Source of the DNA: Neptunitalea chrysea
GTDB lineage: Bacteria; Bacteroidota; Bacteroidia; Flavobacteriales; Flavobacteriaceae
Assembly (NCBI RefSeq): GCF_027924145.1
Contig: NZ_BRVP01000027.1
Span: 1 to 41,209 of the forward strand
DNA length: 41,209 nucleotides
Direction of reading: 5' to 3'
Each line of letters opens with the position of its first letter. The first letter of the stretch is position 1. Below, piece after piece: positions 1-8,907 of this stretch. Below the pieces are notes generated by a model that ran no database searches, had not been told where the DNA came from, and saw only the letters and a program-made list of their open reading frames with translations. A program made the translations under genes and the position numbers.

Positions 1-118
1 TATGTTAATTGTTTGGTAATATCGTATTGAGCGTGTAAAGTATACCTATTATGGTATCGTTTTGTTATTACTTTAAAGTAATAATGTATACTGTAATTTT
101 GATGTATTAAACAATTTA

Positions 119-160
119 GGATAAAACCGGTATTAAAACATTTAATGATTTTAATACCGG
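119..160 (-). terminator. Intrinsic terminator of the first PUL operon
   Basis: A perfect 12-bp inverted repeat (CCGGTATTAAAA at 127-138, TTTTAATACCGG at 149-160) has a 10-nt loop. On the minus strand it is followed by TTTTATCC, and on the plus strand by CTTTTGTT, so it could act in both directions. It lies just past the stop of the last minus-strand gene of the operon. Confidence 0.8.
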
Positions 161-188
161 CTTTTGTTAATCTACAAACTATGTATGT

Positions 189-866
189 TTAAAGTATTAT
201 TTTTTGAGACTGCGTATAAATAAACTCACTTGATGAAGAAGACTTAGCGCCTACTCGTATATACAAGTATTCATTGTCTAATAAATCATCAGGGATGGTT
301 ACTTCTACATCTTTTAAATCTCCAAGCGTAATATCTGAAACATCTACAGATATCTTATAATCATAATAATTGTCATCTAATAATATTTTACTTCTCAAAT
401 AGATATTTACTTCACTCAGGCTTGATGTAGAAACCACTTGCTTAATTTTAAAGCTTGTATTAACAGTACCAGACTGCACATTAAAGCTTTCATCACTTAT
501 AGTAAAATATGGTGTAACCGCTACATCATACTCAGTTGATCCGTTTACATTAATAACAAGCGTATCTGATGACTGAGACACCCATGGTGCTCCATCTATT
601 CGTACCAATTTATATTCTCCTTTGAACAAATTAGCTGAATATGTACCATCTTGGGCAATATATACAGGAATACTTGTATGTAATTCATAACCGTCTTGAT
701 ACAATGCAAATGTAGCTCCTTGTCCTCTAATACCAAGTGTTTCACCTTCATATACAACACTACCTGAAAGCATTGCATCTGGCTCATCATAATTATCCAA
801 TTCGCAGCCTACAAACACTTGTGTAAGCATCATTAAAGCCATTATATATACATATTTTATTTTCAT
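189..866 (-). CDS. DUF3823-like SusCD-associated lipoprotein
   Basis: This is a 225-residue lipoprotein with a short signal peptide and a lipobox ending in VGC, which places the acylated cysteine at residue 21. Residues about 30-115 form a carboxypeptidase-regulatory-like beta-sandwich (GSVVYEGETLGI, then DGTYSANLFKGEYKLV). The C-terminal half (about 118-225) is a second beta-rich domain. This layout and the position directly after SusD match DUF3823 proteins, which are thought to be surface glycan-binding accessories of SusCD pairs. The start is 21 nt after the SusD stop, so it is the last gene of the operon. No catalytic motif is visible. The family assignment is from memory of the architecture, and the glycan ligand cannot be inferred. 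Confidence 0.7.
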   Translation of the reverse strand: MKIKYVYIMALMMLTQVFVGCELDNYDEPDAMLSGSVVYEGETLGIRGQGATFALYQDGYELHTSIPVYIAQDGTYSANLFKGEYKLVRIDGAPWVSQSSDTLVINVNGSTEYDVAVTPYFTISDESFNVQSGTVNTSFKIKQVVSTSSLSEVNIYLRSKILLDDNYYDYKISVDVSDITLGDLKDVEVTIPDDLLDNEYLYIRVGAKSSSSSEFIYTQSQKIIL

Positions 867-887
867 AATCTTCTGTTCTAATTTTAA

Positions 888-2726
888 TTAATGGAATGGA
901 TTCTTAACTAATAATGGATTATTACTTATATACGATTCGTATATCAAAGAATAATAGTTAGCCATCCGGAAATATCTAGGACTTAAGAAACGAGCAGGTA
1001 CTACTTTTTTAAAGATATACTTATTGTTATTTTCATGCCCCGGACGAATTACGCGATAAGGGAATAAACCATGAACCACAGCGTCTTCATTATTCCAGTC
1101 ATTATCCCATAACTGATCTGCAATTCTCCATCTTTTTACATCAAAGTAACGGTGGTTTTCAAATGCCAACTCTACTCTACGCTCATGTTGAATTGTTTCT
1201 ATAGATAAACTGGTTAAACTATTTGCGGGGAAACCAGCTCTTTCACGTATAGCATTAATATAAGGCAAGGCTACACTTTCTTGTCCTAGCTCATAAGCTG
1301 CTTCTGTTGCGTTTAAATAAATTTCTCCTAATCTATAATAAGGCCACCAGTTATCTGCTGAAGTTACTCTAGTACTCGCACCAGATTCTTCACTTACAAA
1401 TTTTCTAATATAAAAACCTGTATTACTTACATCTGGTTCATTATCCTTTGGTCCGTCAAAACCTGTCAAAATATCCCCATCCGTATAATAATCACCTAAA
1501 TTGGAGCCATTTGTAAAGTCGTAACCACTTCCATTCCAAATAGCAACACCTGCTTGTATACTTACAGGCGTACTTTTAAAACTCGATCCTGGGTAAATAA
1601 TGGTACCATATAAACGAGCATCTTTATTTGCAAAAATGTCATCGATATTCGTGTAGGTTATATAATCTCCGTTGGCATCTAAATTTTCTAAAGTTCCTTC
1701 TGAACCATCTAAATATTCAAAACTTTCGACCAAATTTAACGATGGCGAAATAGTAGAAGAAGACTCGTTGTCTTCAGTTAAACTCTTAGGAATATTGTCA
1801 TATGCAAATCGGTGTACTTTTAAAGACAGTTCATAATCTTTAGCAAAAATGATTTCCTGGCTACTTTTAGACATTAACATCTCGTAGAAGTTAATTCCTT
1901 TATCAGGGTTTTCATTGTATAAAGCATACCCTCCATTATTAATTAATTCTTGCGATGCCTGTAACGACTTTGTATAATATCCATTTGCCATAGAAGCAGG
2001 AATACCTACTTCTTCTCCTGGTAACGTTATAGGAGATGACATTAAATTATTATATTTAGCCAAAGACCCTGCATATAGCATAGATCTACTTTCTAATGCT
2101 AATGCAGTATAGTAGTTTGCCCTTGTAGTACTTCCGTTATTCCCTTCTAAAACCGATTTAATATCTTCCATCTCACTATAGATGAAATCATATATCTCAT
2201 ACTCCTTAGATCTGGCTATTTGTAAATTAGAAACATCTCCATCATAATTATAAACAAGCTGTTCTGTTACCAATGGAACTCCTCCCATTCTTTTCACCAT
2301 TTCAAAATATACAAAGGCTCTTATAAAACGAATCTCAGCATTATATAAGTTTTTTTCATCGTCTCCAAGCTCTGTACTGTATTGCTCTATATTATCTAAA
2401 GCAAGGTTTAAATCACGAACAAAATCATAATCCCAGTACGTACCGTAATTATTACTATAATCAAAATTATTTCTCCAGTTGGCATCCCAAGTACCAGACC
2501 ACATAGCTTCATCTGTTTCACACATACCTCCTGTGTTAAATACTCCGTGCAACGAAGGTAACCTGTTGTAATAATTTGCAAGCAAGGATTTGATAAGTTG
2601 TGAATCGTTCCACAACTGATCATCGGTAATTATTGTTTCAGGATTTCTCTCTAACCAATCTTCATCATTACATGAAATTGTAAAAACAGATAAAACAATT
2701 GCTATATATATACTTATTTTTTTCAT
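888..2726 (-). CDS. SusD/RagB-type nutrient-binding outer-membrane lipoprotein
   Basis: This is a 612-residue SusD homologue. The signal peptide ends in the lipobox TISC (C19), so it is predicted to be surface-exposed and membrane-anchored. The N-terminal TPR-like helices include the segment RFIRAFVYFEMVKRMGGVPLV near residue 135. The classic C-terminal signature is present near residues 500-550: GEIYLNATEAAYELG, then INAIRERAGFP and ERRVELAFENHRYFDVKRW. SusD forms the lid over the SusC transporter and captures glycan at the surface. The gene starts 11 nt after the SusC stop and is followed 21 nt later by the DUF3823-like gene, so the three are co-transcribed. At 612 residues it is slightly long for the family. 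The substrate is not evident because no enzyme gene is attached. Confidence 0.93.
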   Translation of the reverse strand: MKKISIYIAIVLSVFTISCNDEDWLERNPETIITDDQLWNDSQLIKSLLANYYNRLPSLHGVFNTGGMCETDEAMWSGTWDANWRNNFDYSNNYGTYWDYDFVRDLNLALDNIEQYSTELGDDEKNLYNAEIRFIRAFVYFEMVKRMGGVPLVTEQLVYNYDGDVSNLQIARSKEYEIYDFIYSEMEDIKSVLEGNNGSTTRANYYTALALESRSMLYAGSLAKYNNLMSSPITLPGEEVGIPASMANGYYTKSLQASQELINNGGYALYNENPDKGINFYEMLMSKSSQEIIFAKDYELSLKVHRFAYDNIPKSLTEDNESSSTISPSLNLVESFEYLDGSEGTLENLDANGDYITYTNIDDIFANKDARLYGTIIYPGSSFKSTPVSIQAGVAIWNGSGYDFTNGSNLGDYYTDGDILTGFDGPKDNEPDVSNTGFYIRKFVSEESGASTRVTSADNWWPYYRLGEIYLNATEAAYELGQESVALPYINAIRERAGFPANSLTSLSIETIQHERRVELAFENHRYFDVKRWRIADQLWDNDWNNEDAVVHGLFPYRVIRPGHENNNKYIFKKVVPARFLSPRYFRMANYYSLIYESYISNNPLLVKNPFH

Positions 2727-2737
2727 TGCTTATGAGT

Positions 2738-5700
2738 TTAAAAAGTTAAATTAAAACCAGTTAGTATGGTTCTTTGCTGCGGATAAACTACCGCTGCATT
2801 CGCTTCAATTTCAGGGTCAATCTCAAATTGTTTTACATTATCAAAAGATATTAGGTTAGACCCACTTACGTAAAGACGTATCTTTTGAATTTTAAGTTTT
2901 TTAGTAAATGAACTTGGTAATGTATAACCGAATTCAAGATTACGTACTCTTAAGTAGCGTACATTGTGTAACCAGAAATCACTATTTCGATCGTTTGGTC
3001 CAACGTTTCCTTTTCTAAGTGCAGGATAATATCCAGCCACCCACTCACTATTCGGATCATAAGGATCTTTTCTATGCCAACGGTCGGTTAACAGATATGC
3101 AGGTGAATTACCTCCTCCGTGGAATGGATTACGTAACTCATAATTTTGGAACCATGACTGCATTGCCCCTCCTGTAAAGTCTATATTTAAATCGAACCCT
3201 TTATAGTCAAGTCCAATGTTACCACCAAACGACATCATTGGAGACCATCCTGTTGGATATCCAATAGGTCTAACATCCATATTGTTAATAACACCATCAC
3301 CATTTACATCTTTGTAAATAAAATCACCCGGTAATTGAGTGGTATTATTATGCCCATCATTATTAACAGCATGATTATTAATATCTTCCTGACTTTGGAA
3401 ACGACCAACAACCTGATAACCCCACCAGATACCGCCCCAACGGTCTTCAGAAGAATTTGTATACTCATTATAAGAGTTCCCAAAACGTGGTTTATAAGAA
3501 GATATATTTCTATATCTTGAATAAGTAAAATTACCACTAATGGTATAGTTTAACTCTCCTATATTATTTTTATAAGTTAAAATAGCTTCTGCTCCGTTAT
3601 AACCATTTTCTCCTAAATTTTCATTTGGCAAACTATAACCAACCTCATTTGGTAATAATACATCGTATCTAGATGCAGGTACACCAGTTCTTCTAACCCA
3701 GAAAACATCCCCTGTAAATGATAATTTATTATCAAATAAGCTTACATCTATACCAATGTTTGAATTGGTATTTTTAACCCATGTTAAATTATCAACGGGT
3801 AAATTTCTTGGTATAACCCCTGTATAGTATGTATCATCTAAAACGGCGCTACCACTACCCCAAGTATAACCACCTAAATAGTCCCATAAACCAATTCCTT
3901 GCTCAATACCTGTTTGCCCCATGGAGGCTCTTAATTTCAACTCGTTAACTACACCACTAAATTTTTCAAAAAATGGTTCTTCAGATATTCTCCATCCAGC
4001 AGAAGCTCCTGGGAAAAATCCCCAACGGTGTCCTGGTGGATATAAATAAGATCCGTCATAACGTCCTAATAATTCTAAGAAATACTTTTTCTTATAGTTA
4101 TAATTTATTTTACCAATGTAACCAGCTCTTGCTTCATATTCCCAATAATCATAAAATGAGTTCATCTTATCAAACTCTAATAGCGAACTATAGTTATTTG
4201 AAGGATTAGTTCCCATTTGAAGATAGTTCTTATCATAGTCAGAACGTTCATAAGCCCCCATAACAGAGAATGAATGGTCTCCTATTTCTTTAGCATAATC
4301 AACTTGTAATTGATAAAACTTAGCTACTACTTCTCTTTCTGTTTGATAACGCCAACCAGAATCAGATCCTCCTGTACGATTATAAGAGTCACTAGCTTCG
4401 TTATATGAATACACATCGTACGTGTACTGGAATCCATCAAACTTGTTATTGGTATAATTATATGAAGCTGTTCCTTTAACATTTAAACCAAAATCAAAGC
4501 TATATTTGGCATACATGTTAATATTTATATTTCTATTGAGATTATCCTTATACCCTGCAATATCTCTATGGAATAAAGCCGGATTATAACCATAGTCACC
4601 TGTATTATTTATGTAATCTGTATTATCATTTGCATAAGGCCCAACCGTAGGTATATTTTTAAACATAGCCAAAATAGCACTAAAATAACCATCTCCTCCA
4701 GGAAGACCTACGTCCTCTGTTTTCTCTTGCCTAGCACTTATTTGGGTTCCTAGACTAAGCCTCTCAAGAATTTTCGCCTCTAAATTTACCTGAATGTTGG
4801 TACGATCATAACTAAAGTCTTCCATCATAGCGTCTTGTTTGGTATTAGCCAAAGACATATAATAGTTTACTATTTCTGAACCTCCTGTAACACTGGCATT
4901 AATATGTGATTGAGGAATATTTTTTCGTATGATCATATCATAGTAATCATATCCTTGATACCCAGGTTCTGTTCCTGCTTGCCATTTTGCTAACTCTTCT
5001 GGAGTGTAAACAGACGTAGGATCTTGTCCGCTATTCTGAGCAGCCTCTACAAGTCCACGAGTATATTGCGCCGCATTAGCTAACTTTGGAAAGCGTGTAA
5101 AATTTTGCCAGCCATAGTATCCGTTTACATTAATTCTTGCTTTTTTAGTTCCACTTCCTTTTTTTGTGGTTACTAATACAACACCGTTAGAAGCTCTAAT
5201 ACCGTAAACGGCTGCAGAAGCATCTTTTAATATCGTAATACTTTCAATATCTTCAATATTTAGCGAATTAAAGATATCGTTACCAGAAACATTTTGAGAT
5301 TGTACCCAGTCTGTTCCGGTGGCACCACCATAAGGTATACCATCAATTACATATAAAGGGTTTCCTAAATTTCTAATTTCTACCGAAGCACCTCTACCGG
5401 GTCTAGCATCCTTAGCACGCACTGACACCCCTTGCATTTTTCCTGCTAAAGCACCAGCGGTTGTAGTAGATGCAGTTCTTACCAATGCTTCTGACTTCAC
5501 TTCACTTACCGCACCAGTTACTTCTACTTTTTTCTGAGTACCATAACCAACAACAACCACCTCATCTAACTGAGAAAAATCTTCTTTAAGGGCTACATTT
5601 ACTTCTACTCTACCTTCTAACGGTATTTCCTGTGTAATAAAACCTAAATAAATTATTTCTAAAGTTGCGTCTGCACTGCTAACTGTAATCGAAAAGTTAC

Positions 5701-6223
5701 CGTCAAAATCTGTTACGGTTCCATTATCTGTTCCTTTTTCAACTATACTAGCCCCCATTAAAGGCATTTGGTCGGTAGCAGAAACAACTGTTCCTGTAAT
5801 CTCCACCTCCTGAGGAGTTTTGATAATACCTGACTGTGAAACACTTACAACGTTTTCGCTTTTCTTAACAACAATTTGTCTGCCTCCTATTTTATAGCTT
5901 AATGGCAAATTTTTAAATGCCTCTTCTAAAACTTTATTAATCGTAGCTTCTTCTACTTTTAAAGAAATTTTATAATCATCTTTAACAATGTCATCACTAT
6001 AAAAGAAAACGTATTCGCTTTTGTTTTGAATTTCCTCAAACAAAACGGTTAATGAAGCTTCTTTAAGGTCTATATTCAGTTTTTGAGAATATGACTCATT
6101 TGCAAAAACGGAACCGAGTCCTAATGTTATTAATATAAAAAATACTCTCATAAATATTATGATATATTTTTTGATACTAAGTTTCTCTTCCCATTTAGGG
6201 AAACTAATATCTTTTTTATTCAT
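2738..6223 (-). CDS. SusC/RagA TonB-dependent transporter with STN signalling domain
   Basis: This 1161-residue outer-membrane transporter carries, after its signal peptide, an STN domain at about residues 48-118 (LNIDLKEASLTVLFEEI, then SYKIGGRQIVVKK). A carboxypeptidase-regulatory-like domain follows at about 140-215 (GASIVEKGTDNGTVTDFDG). Next come a TonB-box-like stretch (DEVVVVGYGTQKK), the plug (LYVIDGIPYGG, SITILKDASAAVYG) and a long beta-barrel ending in a terminal phenylalanine (TGFNLTF). STN domains contact FecR-type anti-sigma factors, and an ECF sigma/FecR pair lies immediately upstream. That supports a self-inducing trans-envelope loop in which ligand binding here releases the sigma factor. 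It is the first gene of the SusC-SusD-DUF3823 operon. The imported ligand is unknown; host or algal glycans and glycoproteins are usual for this regulatory type. Confidence 0.95.
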   Translation of the reverse strand: MNKKDISFPKWEEKLSIKKYIIIFMRVFFILITLGLGSVFANESYSQKLNIDLKEASLTVLFEEIQNKSEYVFFYSDDIVKDDYKISLKVEEATINKVLEEAFKNLPLSYKIGGRQIVVKKSENVVSVSQSGIIKTPQEVEITGTVVSATDQMPLMGASIVEKGTDNGTVTDFDGNFSITVSSADATLEIIYLGFITQEIPLEGRVEVNVALKEDFSQLDEVVVVGYGTQKKVEVTGAVSEVKSEALVRTASTTTAGALAGKMQGVSVRAKDARPGRGASVEIRNLGNPLYVIDGIPYGGATGTDWVQSQNVSGNDIFNSLNIEDIESITILKDASAAVYGIRASNGVVLVTTKKGSGTKKARINVNGYYGWQNFTRFPKLANAAQYTRGLVEAAQNSGQDPTSVYTPEELAKWQAGTEPGYQGYDYYDMIIRKNIPQSHINASVTGGSEIVNYYMSLANTKQDAMMEDFSYDRTNIQVNLEAKILERLSLGTQISARQEKTEDVGLPGGDGYFSAILAMFKNIPTVGPYANDNTDYINNTGDYGYNPALFHRDIAGYKDNLNRNININMYAKYSFDFGLNVKGTASYNYTNNKFDGFQYTYDVYSYNEASDSYNRTGGSDSGWRYQTEREVVAKFYQLQVDYAKEIGDHSFSVMGAYERSDYDKNYLQMGTNPSNNYSSLLEFDKMNSFYDYWEYEARAGYIGKINYNYKKKYFLELLGRYDGSYLYPPGHRWGFFPGASAGWRISEEPFFEKFSGVVNELKLRASMGQTGIEQGIGLWDYLGGYTWGSGSAVLDDTYYTGVIPRNLPVDNLTWVKNTNSNIGIDVSLFDNKLSFTGDVFWVRRTGVPASRYDVLLPNEVGYSLPNENLGENGYNGAEAILTYKNNIGELNYTISGNFTYSRYRNISSYKPRFGNSYNEYTNSSEDRWGGIWWGYQVVGRFQSQEDINNHAVNNDGHNNTTQLPGDFIYKDVNGDGVINNMDVRPIGYPTGWSPMMSFGGNIGLDYKGFDLNIDFTGGAMQSWFQNYELRNPFHGGGNSPAYLLTDRWHRKDPYDPNSEWVAGYYPALRKGNVGPNDRNSDFWLHNVRYLRVRNLEFGYTLPSSFTKKLKIQKIRLYVSGSNLISFDNVKQFEIDPEIEANAAVVYPQQRTILTGFNLTF

Positions 6224-6277
6224 AAATTTGTTAATTGTTAATTAGTATTACTTATCCAATGTAGTATTAATGTATAG

Positions 6278-6310
6278 CCGAAAGATGCGCCAACATCTTT
6301 CGGTTTTTTA
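6278..6310. terminator. Hairpin between fecR-like and susC genes; T tract on plus strand
   Basis: A perfect 10-bp inverted repeat (CCGAAAGATG at 6278-6287, CATCTTTCGG at 6294-6303) encloses a 6-nt loop. The T run TTTTTTA follows on the plus strand only. Both flanking genes are on the minus strand, where the hairpin is preceded by A residues and has no T tail. It may end the sigma-fecR transcript, block antisense transcription, or form part of the susC leader. Confidence 0.6.
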
Positions 6311-6362
6311 TTGCTTACAAAGTATGTGTCATAGGCAAAAAAGTTTTTGGTTTAATTTTAAG

Positions 6363-7385
6363 TTATTCTATAATTATATTGTTTTCTTGTTTTGTATAAG
6401 TAAAGGTTGAAGATTCACTTATTATGTTAAGCACTTCTTCTATATTGGTTTTTAAATCTAAGTATCCTGAAAAAGTTTGCTGAAAACGATCCTTATTTCT
6501 AACCTCAATAGGCACATTGTAATATCTTGATAATCGTTTTAGTATGTATTCCATATCATCGTTCTTAAATACGATTAAACCTTTTCTCCATAAAAAATAA
6601 TTGGAAACATTACCTTCTTTAGTACTTACCTGCTTTTCATCTTTGTTATAAGAAGCAATAGTACCCGGTGTTATAGTTACCGACTTTTTAGTATTTAAAA
6701 TATTACCAGACTCATAATTAATTCTAACACTACCACTTTCTAACGCTGTTGTAACTGCCTTTTCATCTGAATAACAGCTTACATTAAAAACGGTACCCAA
6801 AACTTCAATCTCATGATTTTTAGCTTTTACCGTAAACGGATGTTGCTTATCGTGCGCCACATCAAAGGCAGCCTCCCCTTCTAAGTATACTATACGCTTA
6901 TCTCCGCTAAAAGATGAAGGATACACTAATTTACTACCAGCGTTAAGCCAAATATGGGTTCCGTCGGCTAACTTAAGCTGTGTATGTCTGCCATATGGTA
7001 CAACAACAGTATTCATCACTATAGCAGAATTCTTAGCCGTCTTTGAATTTCCTATTAAAACCATATTATCTGAATTATTGTAGACTATAATTGAATCTGA
7101 TTTTGATACGGTAAGCACATCGTCTGATAAAACCAACTGTACTTCTTTAATGGTTCCTACTTTTGTAGTCTCTAACAATTTTACATACGAATCATCAAAA
7201 CGCTGTGCATTTTTATAGACAGCGCCCGAAACTATAATTAGCACAGCTATAGCAGCTGCCCAATAAAGACGTTTAATTTTTCGTTTTCGCTTATAACGTT
7301 CAACAGAAGACATAATTCGCTTTTTGAGAAGCGTTTTATCTTTCTCCTGAAAATTATTAAGCAACTTTTTTTCAATATCTTTCAT
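6363..7385 (-). CDS. FecR-family anti-sigma factor
   Basis: This is a predicted inner-membrane anti-sigma factor of about 340 residues. The reading frame is open 22 codons further upstream, but the methionine of MKDIEKKLLNNF at 7385 is the better start because family members begin with such a short charged cytoplasmic helix. One membrane segment (LYWAAAIAVLIIVSGAVY) lies near residues 40-57. The periplasmic FecR domain follows (YGRHTQLKLADGTHIWLNAG, then FSGDKRIVYLEGEAAFDVAH and EVLGTVFNVSCYSD). The C-terminus is DUF4974-like (YILKRLSRYYNVPIEV, FSGYLDLKTNIEEVL). It should hold the sigma factor encoded just upstream until the STN domain of the adjacent SusC signals. It is separated from susC by 139 nt containing a hairpin. 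Confidence 0.9.
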   Translation of the reverse strand: MKDIEKKLLNNFQEKDKTLLKKRIMSSVERYKRKRKIKRLYWAAAIAVLIIVSGAVYKNAQRFDDSYVKLLETTKVGTIKEVQLVLSDDVLTVSKSDSIIVYNNSDNMVLIGNSKTAKNSAIVMNTVVVPYGRHTQLKLADGTHIWLNAGSKLVYPSSFSGDKRIVYLEGEAAFDVAHDKQHPFTVKAKNHEIEVLGTVFNVSCYSDEKAVTTALESGSVRINYESGNILNTKKSVTITPGTIASYNKDEKQVSTKEGNVSNYFLWRKGLIVFKNDDMEYILKRLSRYYNVPIEVRNKDRFQQTFSGYLDLKTNIEEVLNIISESSTFTYTKQENNIIIE

Positions 7386-7518
7386 AATGAAACTATGTAT
7401 AATCTCTAGGTCTTTTATATACAAAGTCAGCTTACGGAAATGTATAGACAAAAAAATGATGTTTTTTTAAAAAAACATCACATAAAAATAAAACTACATT
7501 AACGATAAGGTTTTCGTT

Positions 7519-8100
7519 TTACCAAATACTTAAAATAAATCCGATAAAAAGCACACAGATTTCTCGTAACGATTTTATACCTCTATATACTATGGTACGG
7601 GAAGTTTCTACTTTTATATCCATTATCTCGGCTATTTCTTCATAGGTTTTATTCTGCATAAATTTTAGAGTAATACCTTGTCGTTGCTTTTTAGGAAGTA
7701 ATAATATTGCTTTAGACAGCTTATTTAAATTTTCATTAAAGACCTCTTGCTCTATAAGTGATTCTTCTGTAGATGTTTCACTTAAAAAATCGGTTTCAAG
7801 TTTAAAGGCAGGCGCTACTTGTAACTTTTTATATTCAGGATGTTTTAAGATTTTATTCTTTAAAGATCGTAACAGATAAAATTTAACATTAGAAGTATCA
7901 CTTAGATTTGAATGATACTTATACAAGTCTAAAAACATATCGTGTATGCTATCTTGTACAATACTAGACTCACCTGTTACCTTACAACCAAATAAAAATA
8001 ATTCATCAGCATACTTATCATATAGCTGACCTAGCGCAATGGTAGACCCTTTTTTAAGCTCTTGCCAAATAGTAATTTCTGATGTGTTGGTTGATTTCAA
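7519..8100 (-). CDS. ECF-type RNA polymerase sigma factor
   Basis: This is a 193-residue sigma-70 family protein with region 2 at about residues 22-75 (LGQLYDKYADELFLFG, VQDSIHDMFLDLYKY) and region 4 at about 125-180 (ILLLPKKQRQGITLKFM, TYEEIAEIMDIKVETSRT). It has no region 1 or 3, as expected for ECF factors. The start is a TTG: between the upstream in-frame stop (TGA before ATT GCT AAA) and region 2 there is no in-frame ATG. TTG at 8100 gives the normal family N-terminus. It lies 133 nt upstream of the FecR-type anti-sigma gene and probably activates the following susC operon. The C-terminus is unusually hydrophobic (VLFIGFILSIW). Confidence 0.9.
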   Translation of the reverse strand: MKSTNTSEITIWQELKKGSTIALGQLYDKYADELFLFGCKVTGESSIVQDSIHDMFLDLYKYHSNLSDTSNVKFYLLRSLKNKILKHPEYKKLQVAPAFKLETDFLSETSTEESLIEQEVFNENLNKLSKAILLLPKKQRQGITLKFMQNKTYEEIAEIMDIKVETSRTIVYRGIKSLREICVLFIGFILSIW

Positions 8101-8161
8101 TCCTGATTTTTTTTTAGCAATTCAACTTTATGTTATTATCATAAAACGTATTGTTAAAAAC

Positions 8162-8169
8162 CAAATTTA
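8162..8169 (-). promoter_or_regulatory. Candidate -7 element for the sigma-fecR operon
   Basis: The minus strand reads TAAATTTG here, matching the Bacteroidota -7 consensus TAnnTTTG, about 60 nt upstream of the sigma-factor start. A TTTTTG lies 15 nt further upstream, slightly close for the -33 element. A second TAnnTTTG match (TATTTTTG) overlaps that position. It is a motif match only. Confidence 0.35.
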
Positions 8170-8522
8170 ATATTTTTTTAAATACAAAAATAGAAATATC
8201 ATAATTTGATTGTTTTATTTTAATCTGTACCTAACCATATCTTACACCACAAAAAAACAAAGAGTAAAAGTGTACCCTTCATAAACAACTTACTAAATTA
8301 TTGATTACCAGCATCATGCGTCGTAAGAAAGAGCCATCACAAGTAAACTACTTAGAGGAAAGCCAACGAAGCATTTAATAAGCATGGCATTTTTATTTAG
8401 AGACAAGTCTCGGAGCATTTAATCTCAATTATTGAGTAAAACATCAAATTGTTTTTTTTAAAGAGAAATTTTCCGAAGTATTTATACGTTCTACAATAAA
8501 GAAGAATATCATCTCTTTACTA
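8170..8522. other. Gene-free AT-rich stretch
   Basis: I see no open frame of useful length, no RNA gene and no clear repeat here. Short peptide-like stretches on the plus strand are broken by stops and look like decayed coding DNA, consistent with the pseudogenes that follow. Confidence 0.5.
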
Positions 8523-8654
8523 TTAAATTCTGGGATTCATGACCTGTTGCATACGCAACATAAAGCTTTTATCACCAACAGGTAATTGTTGTAATATTTT
8601 GTCATAGCGAATGGTACCCAAATCCCTTCCTTTCTTTATGTCTTTTATTAATAA
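8523..8654 (-). pseudogene. Unrecognised decayed coding fragment
   Basis: A minus-strand frame is open for 43 codons without a start codon. It has protein-like composition (DLGTIRYDKILQQLPVGDKS, then FMLRMQQVMNPRI) and ends in TAA at 8523-8525. It reads like the C-terminus of a larger enzyme cut off by rearrangement. I do not recognise the family with confidence. Confidence 0.3.
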
Positions 8655-8687
8655 TCATCTAAAGAAAATATAGTAAGGATTGTAAAA

Positions 8688-8866
8688 ATGGCAACACGAA
8701 AAGCAGGAATTCGCAAAAGCGTATCTCCTCATGTACTCCAACATAGTTTTGCTACACATTTATTAGAATCGAGAATTGATTTACGCCAAATTCAAGTAAA
8801 ACAACAGAAATTTATACACATGTAACTACAAATACTTTTAAAAAAATTAAAAATCCGTTAGATTAG
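8688..8866 (+). pseudogene. Tyrosine recombinase C-terminal remnant
   Basis: The plus strand encodes the end of an XerC/D-like integrase. The box II region reads [20 protein letters not shown]. After LRQIQ the frame shifts and continues as [19 protein letters not shown] with the catalytic tyrosine in TEIYTHV, stopping at 8864-8866. Family members normally have an ELLGHKSS-like stretch between these pieces, so a short deletion removed it and broke the frame. The box II arginine (normally HxLRH) is glutamine here. With no N-terminal or central part left, the gene is dead. It lies 41 nt upstream of the plus-strand lipoprotein gene, the position an integrase takes at the head of a cassette array. 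That reading is an inference. Confidence 0.8.
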
Positions 8867-8884
8867 CACTATTACTATATATAC

Positions 8885-8891
8885 GTTAGAT
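8885..8891 (+). other. GTTRRRY core-like site between recombinase remnant and lipoprotein gene
   Basis: The heptamer GTTAGAT (in the context ACGTTAGATG) matches the integron core-site consensus GTTRRRY. It sits between the recombinase remnant and the next gene. The same heptamer occurs at 8857-8863 over the last codons of the recombinase. A 7-bp match is weak alone; the position makes it notable. Confidence 0.3.
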
Positions 8892-8907
8892 GTAATTTCA
8901 AAAATAA

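Noticed and set aside
8281-8520. Possible transposase remnant on the plus strand
   Set aside because: Peptide-like pieces are too short and broken to support any family.
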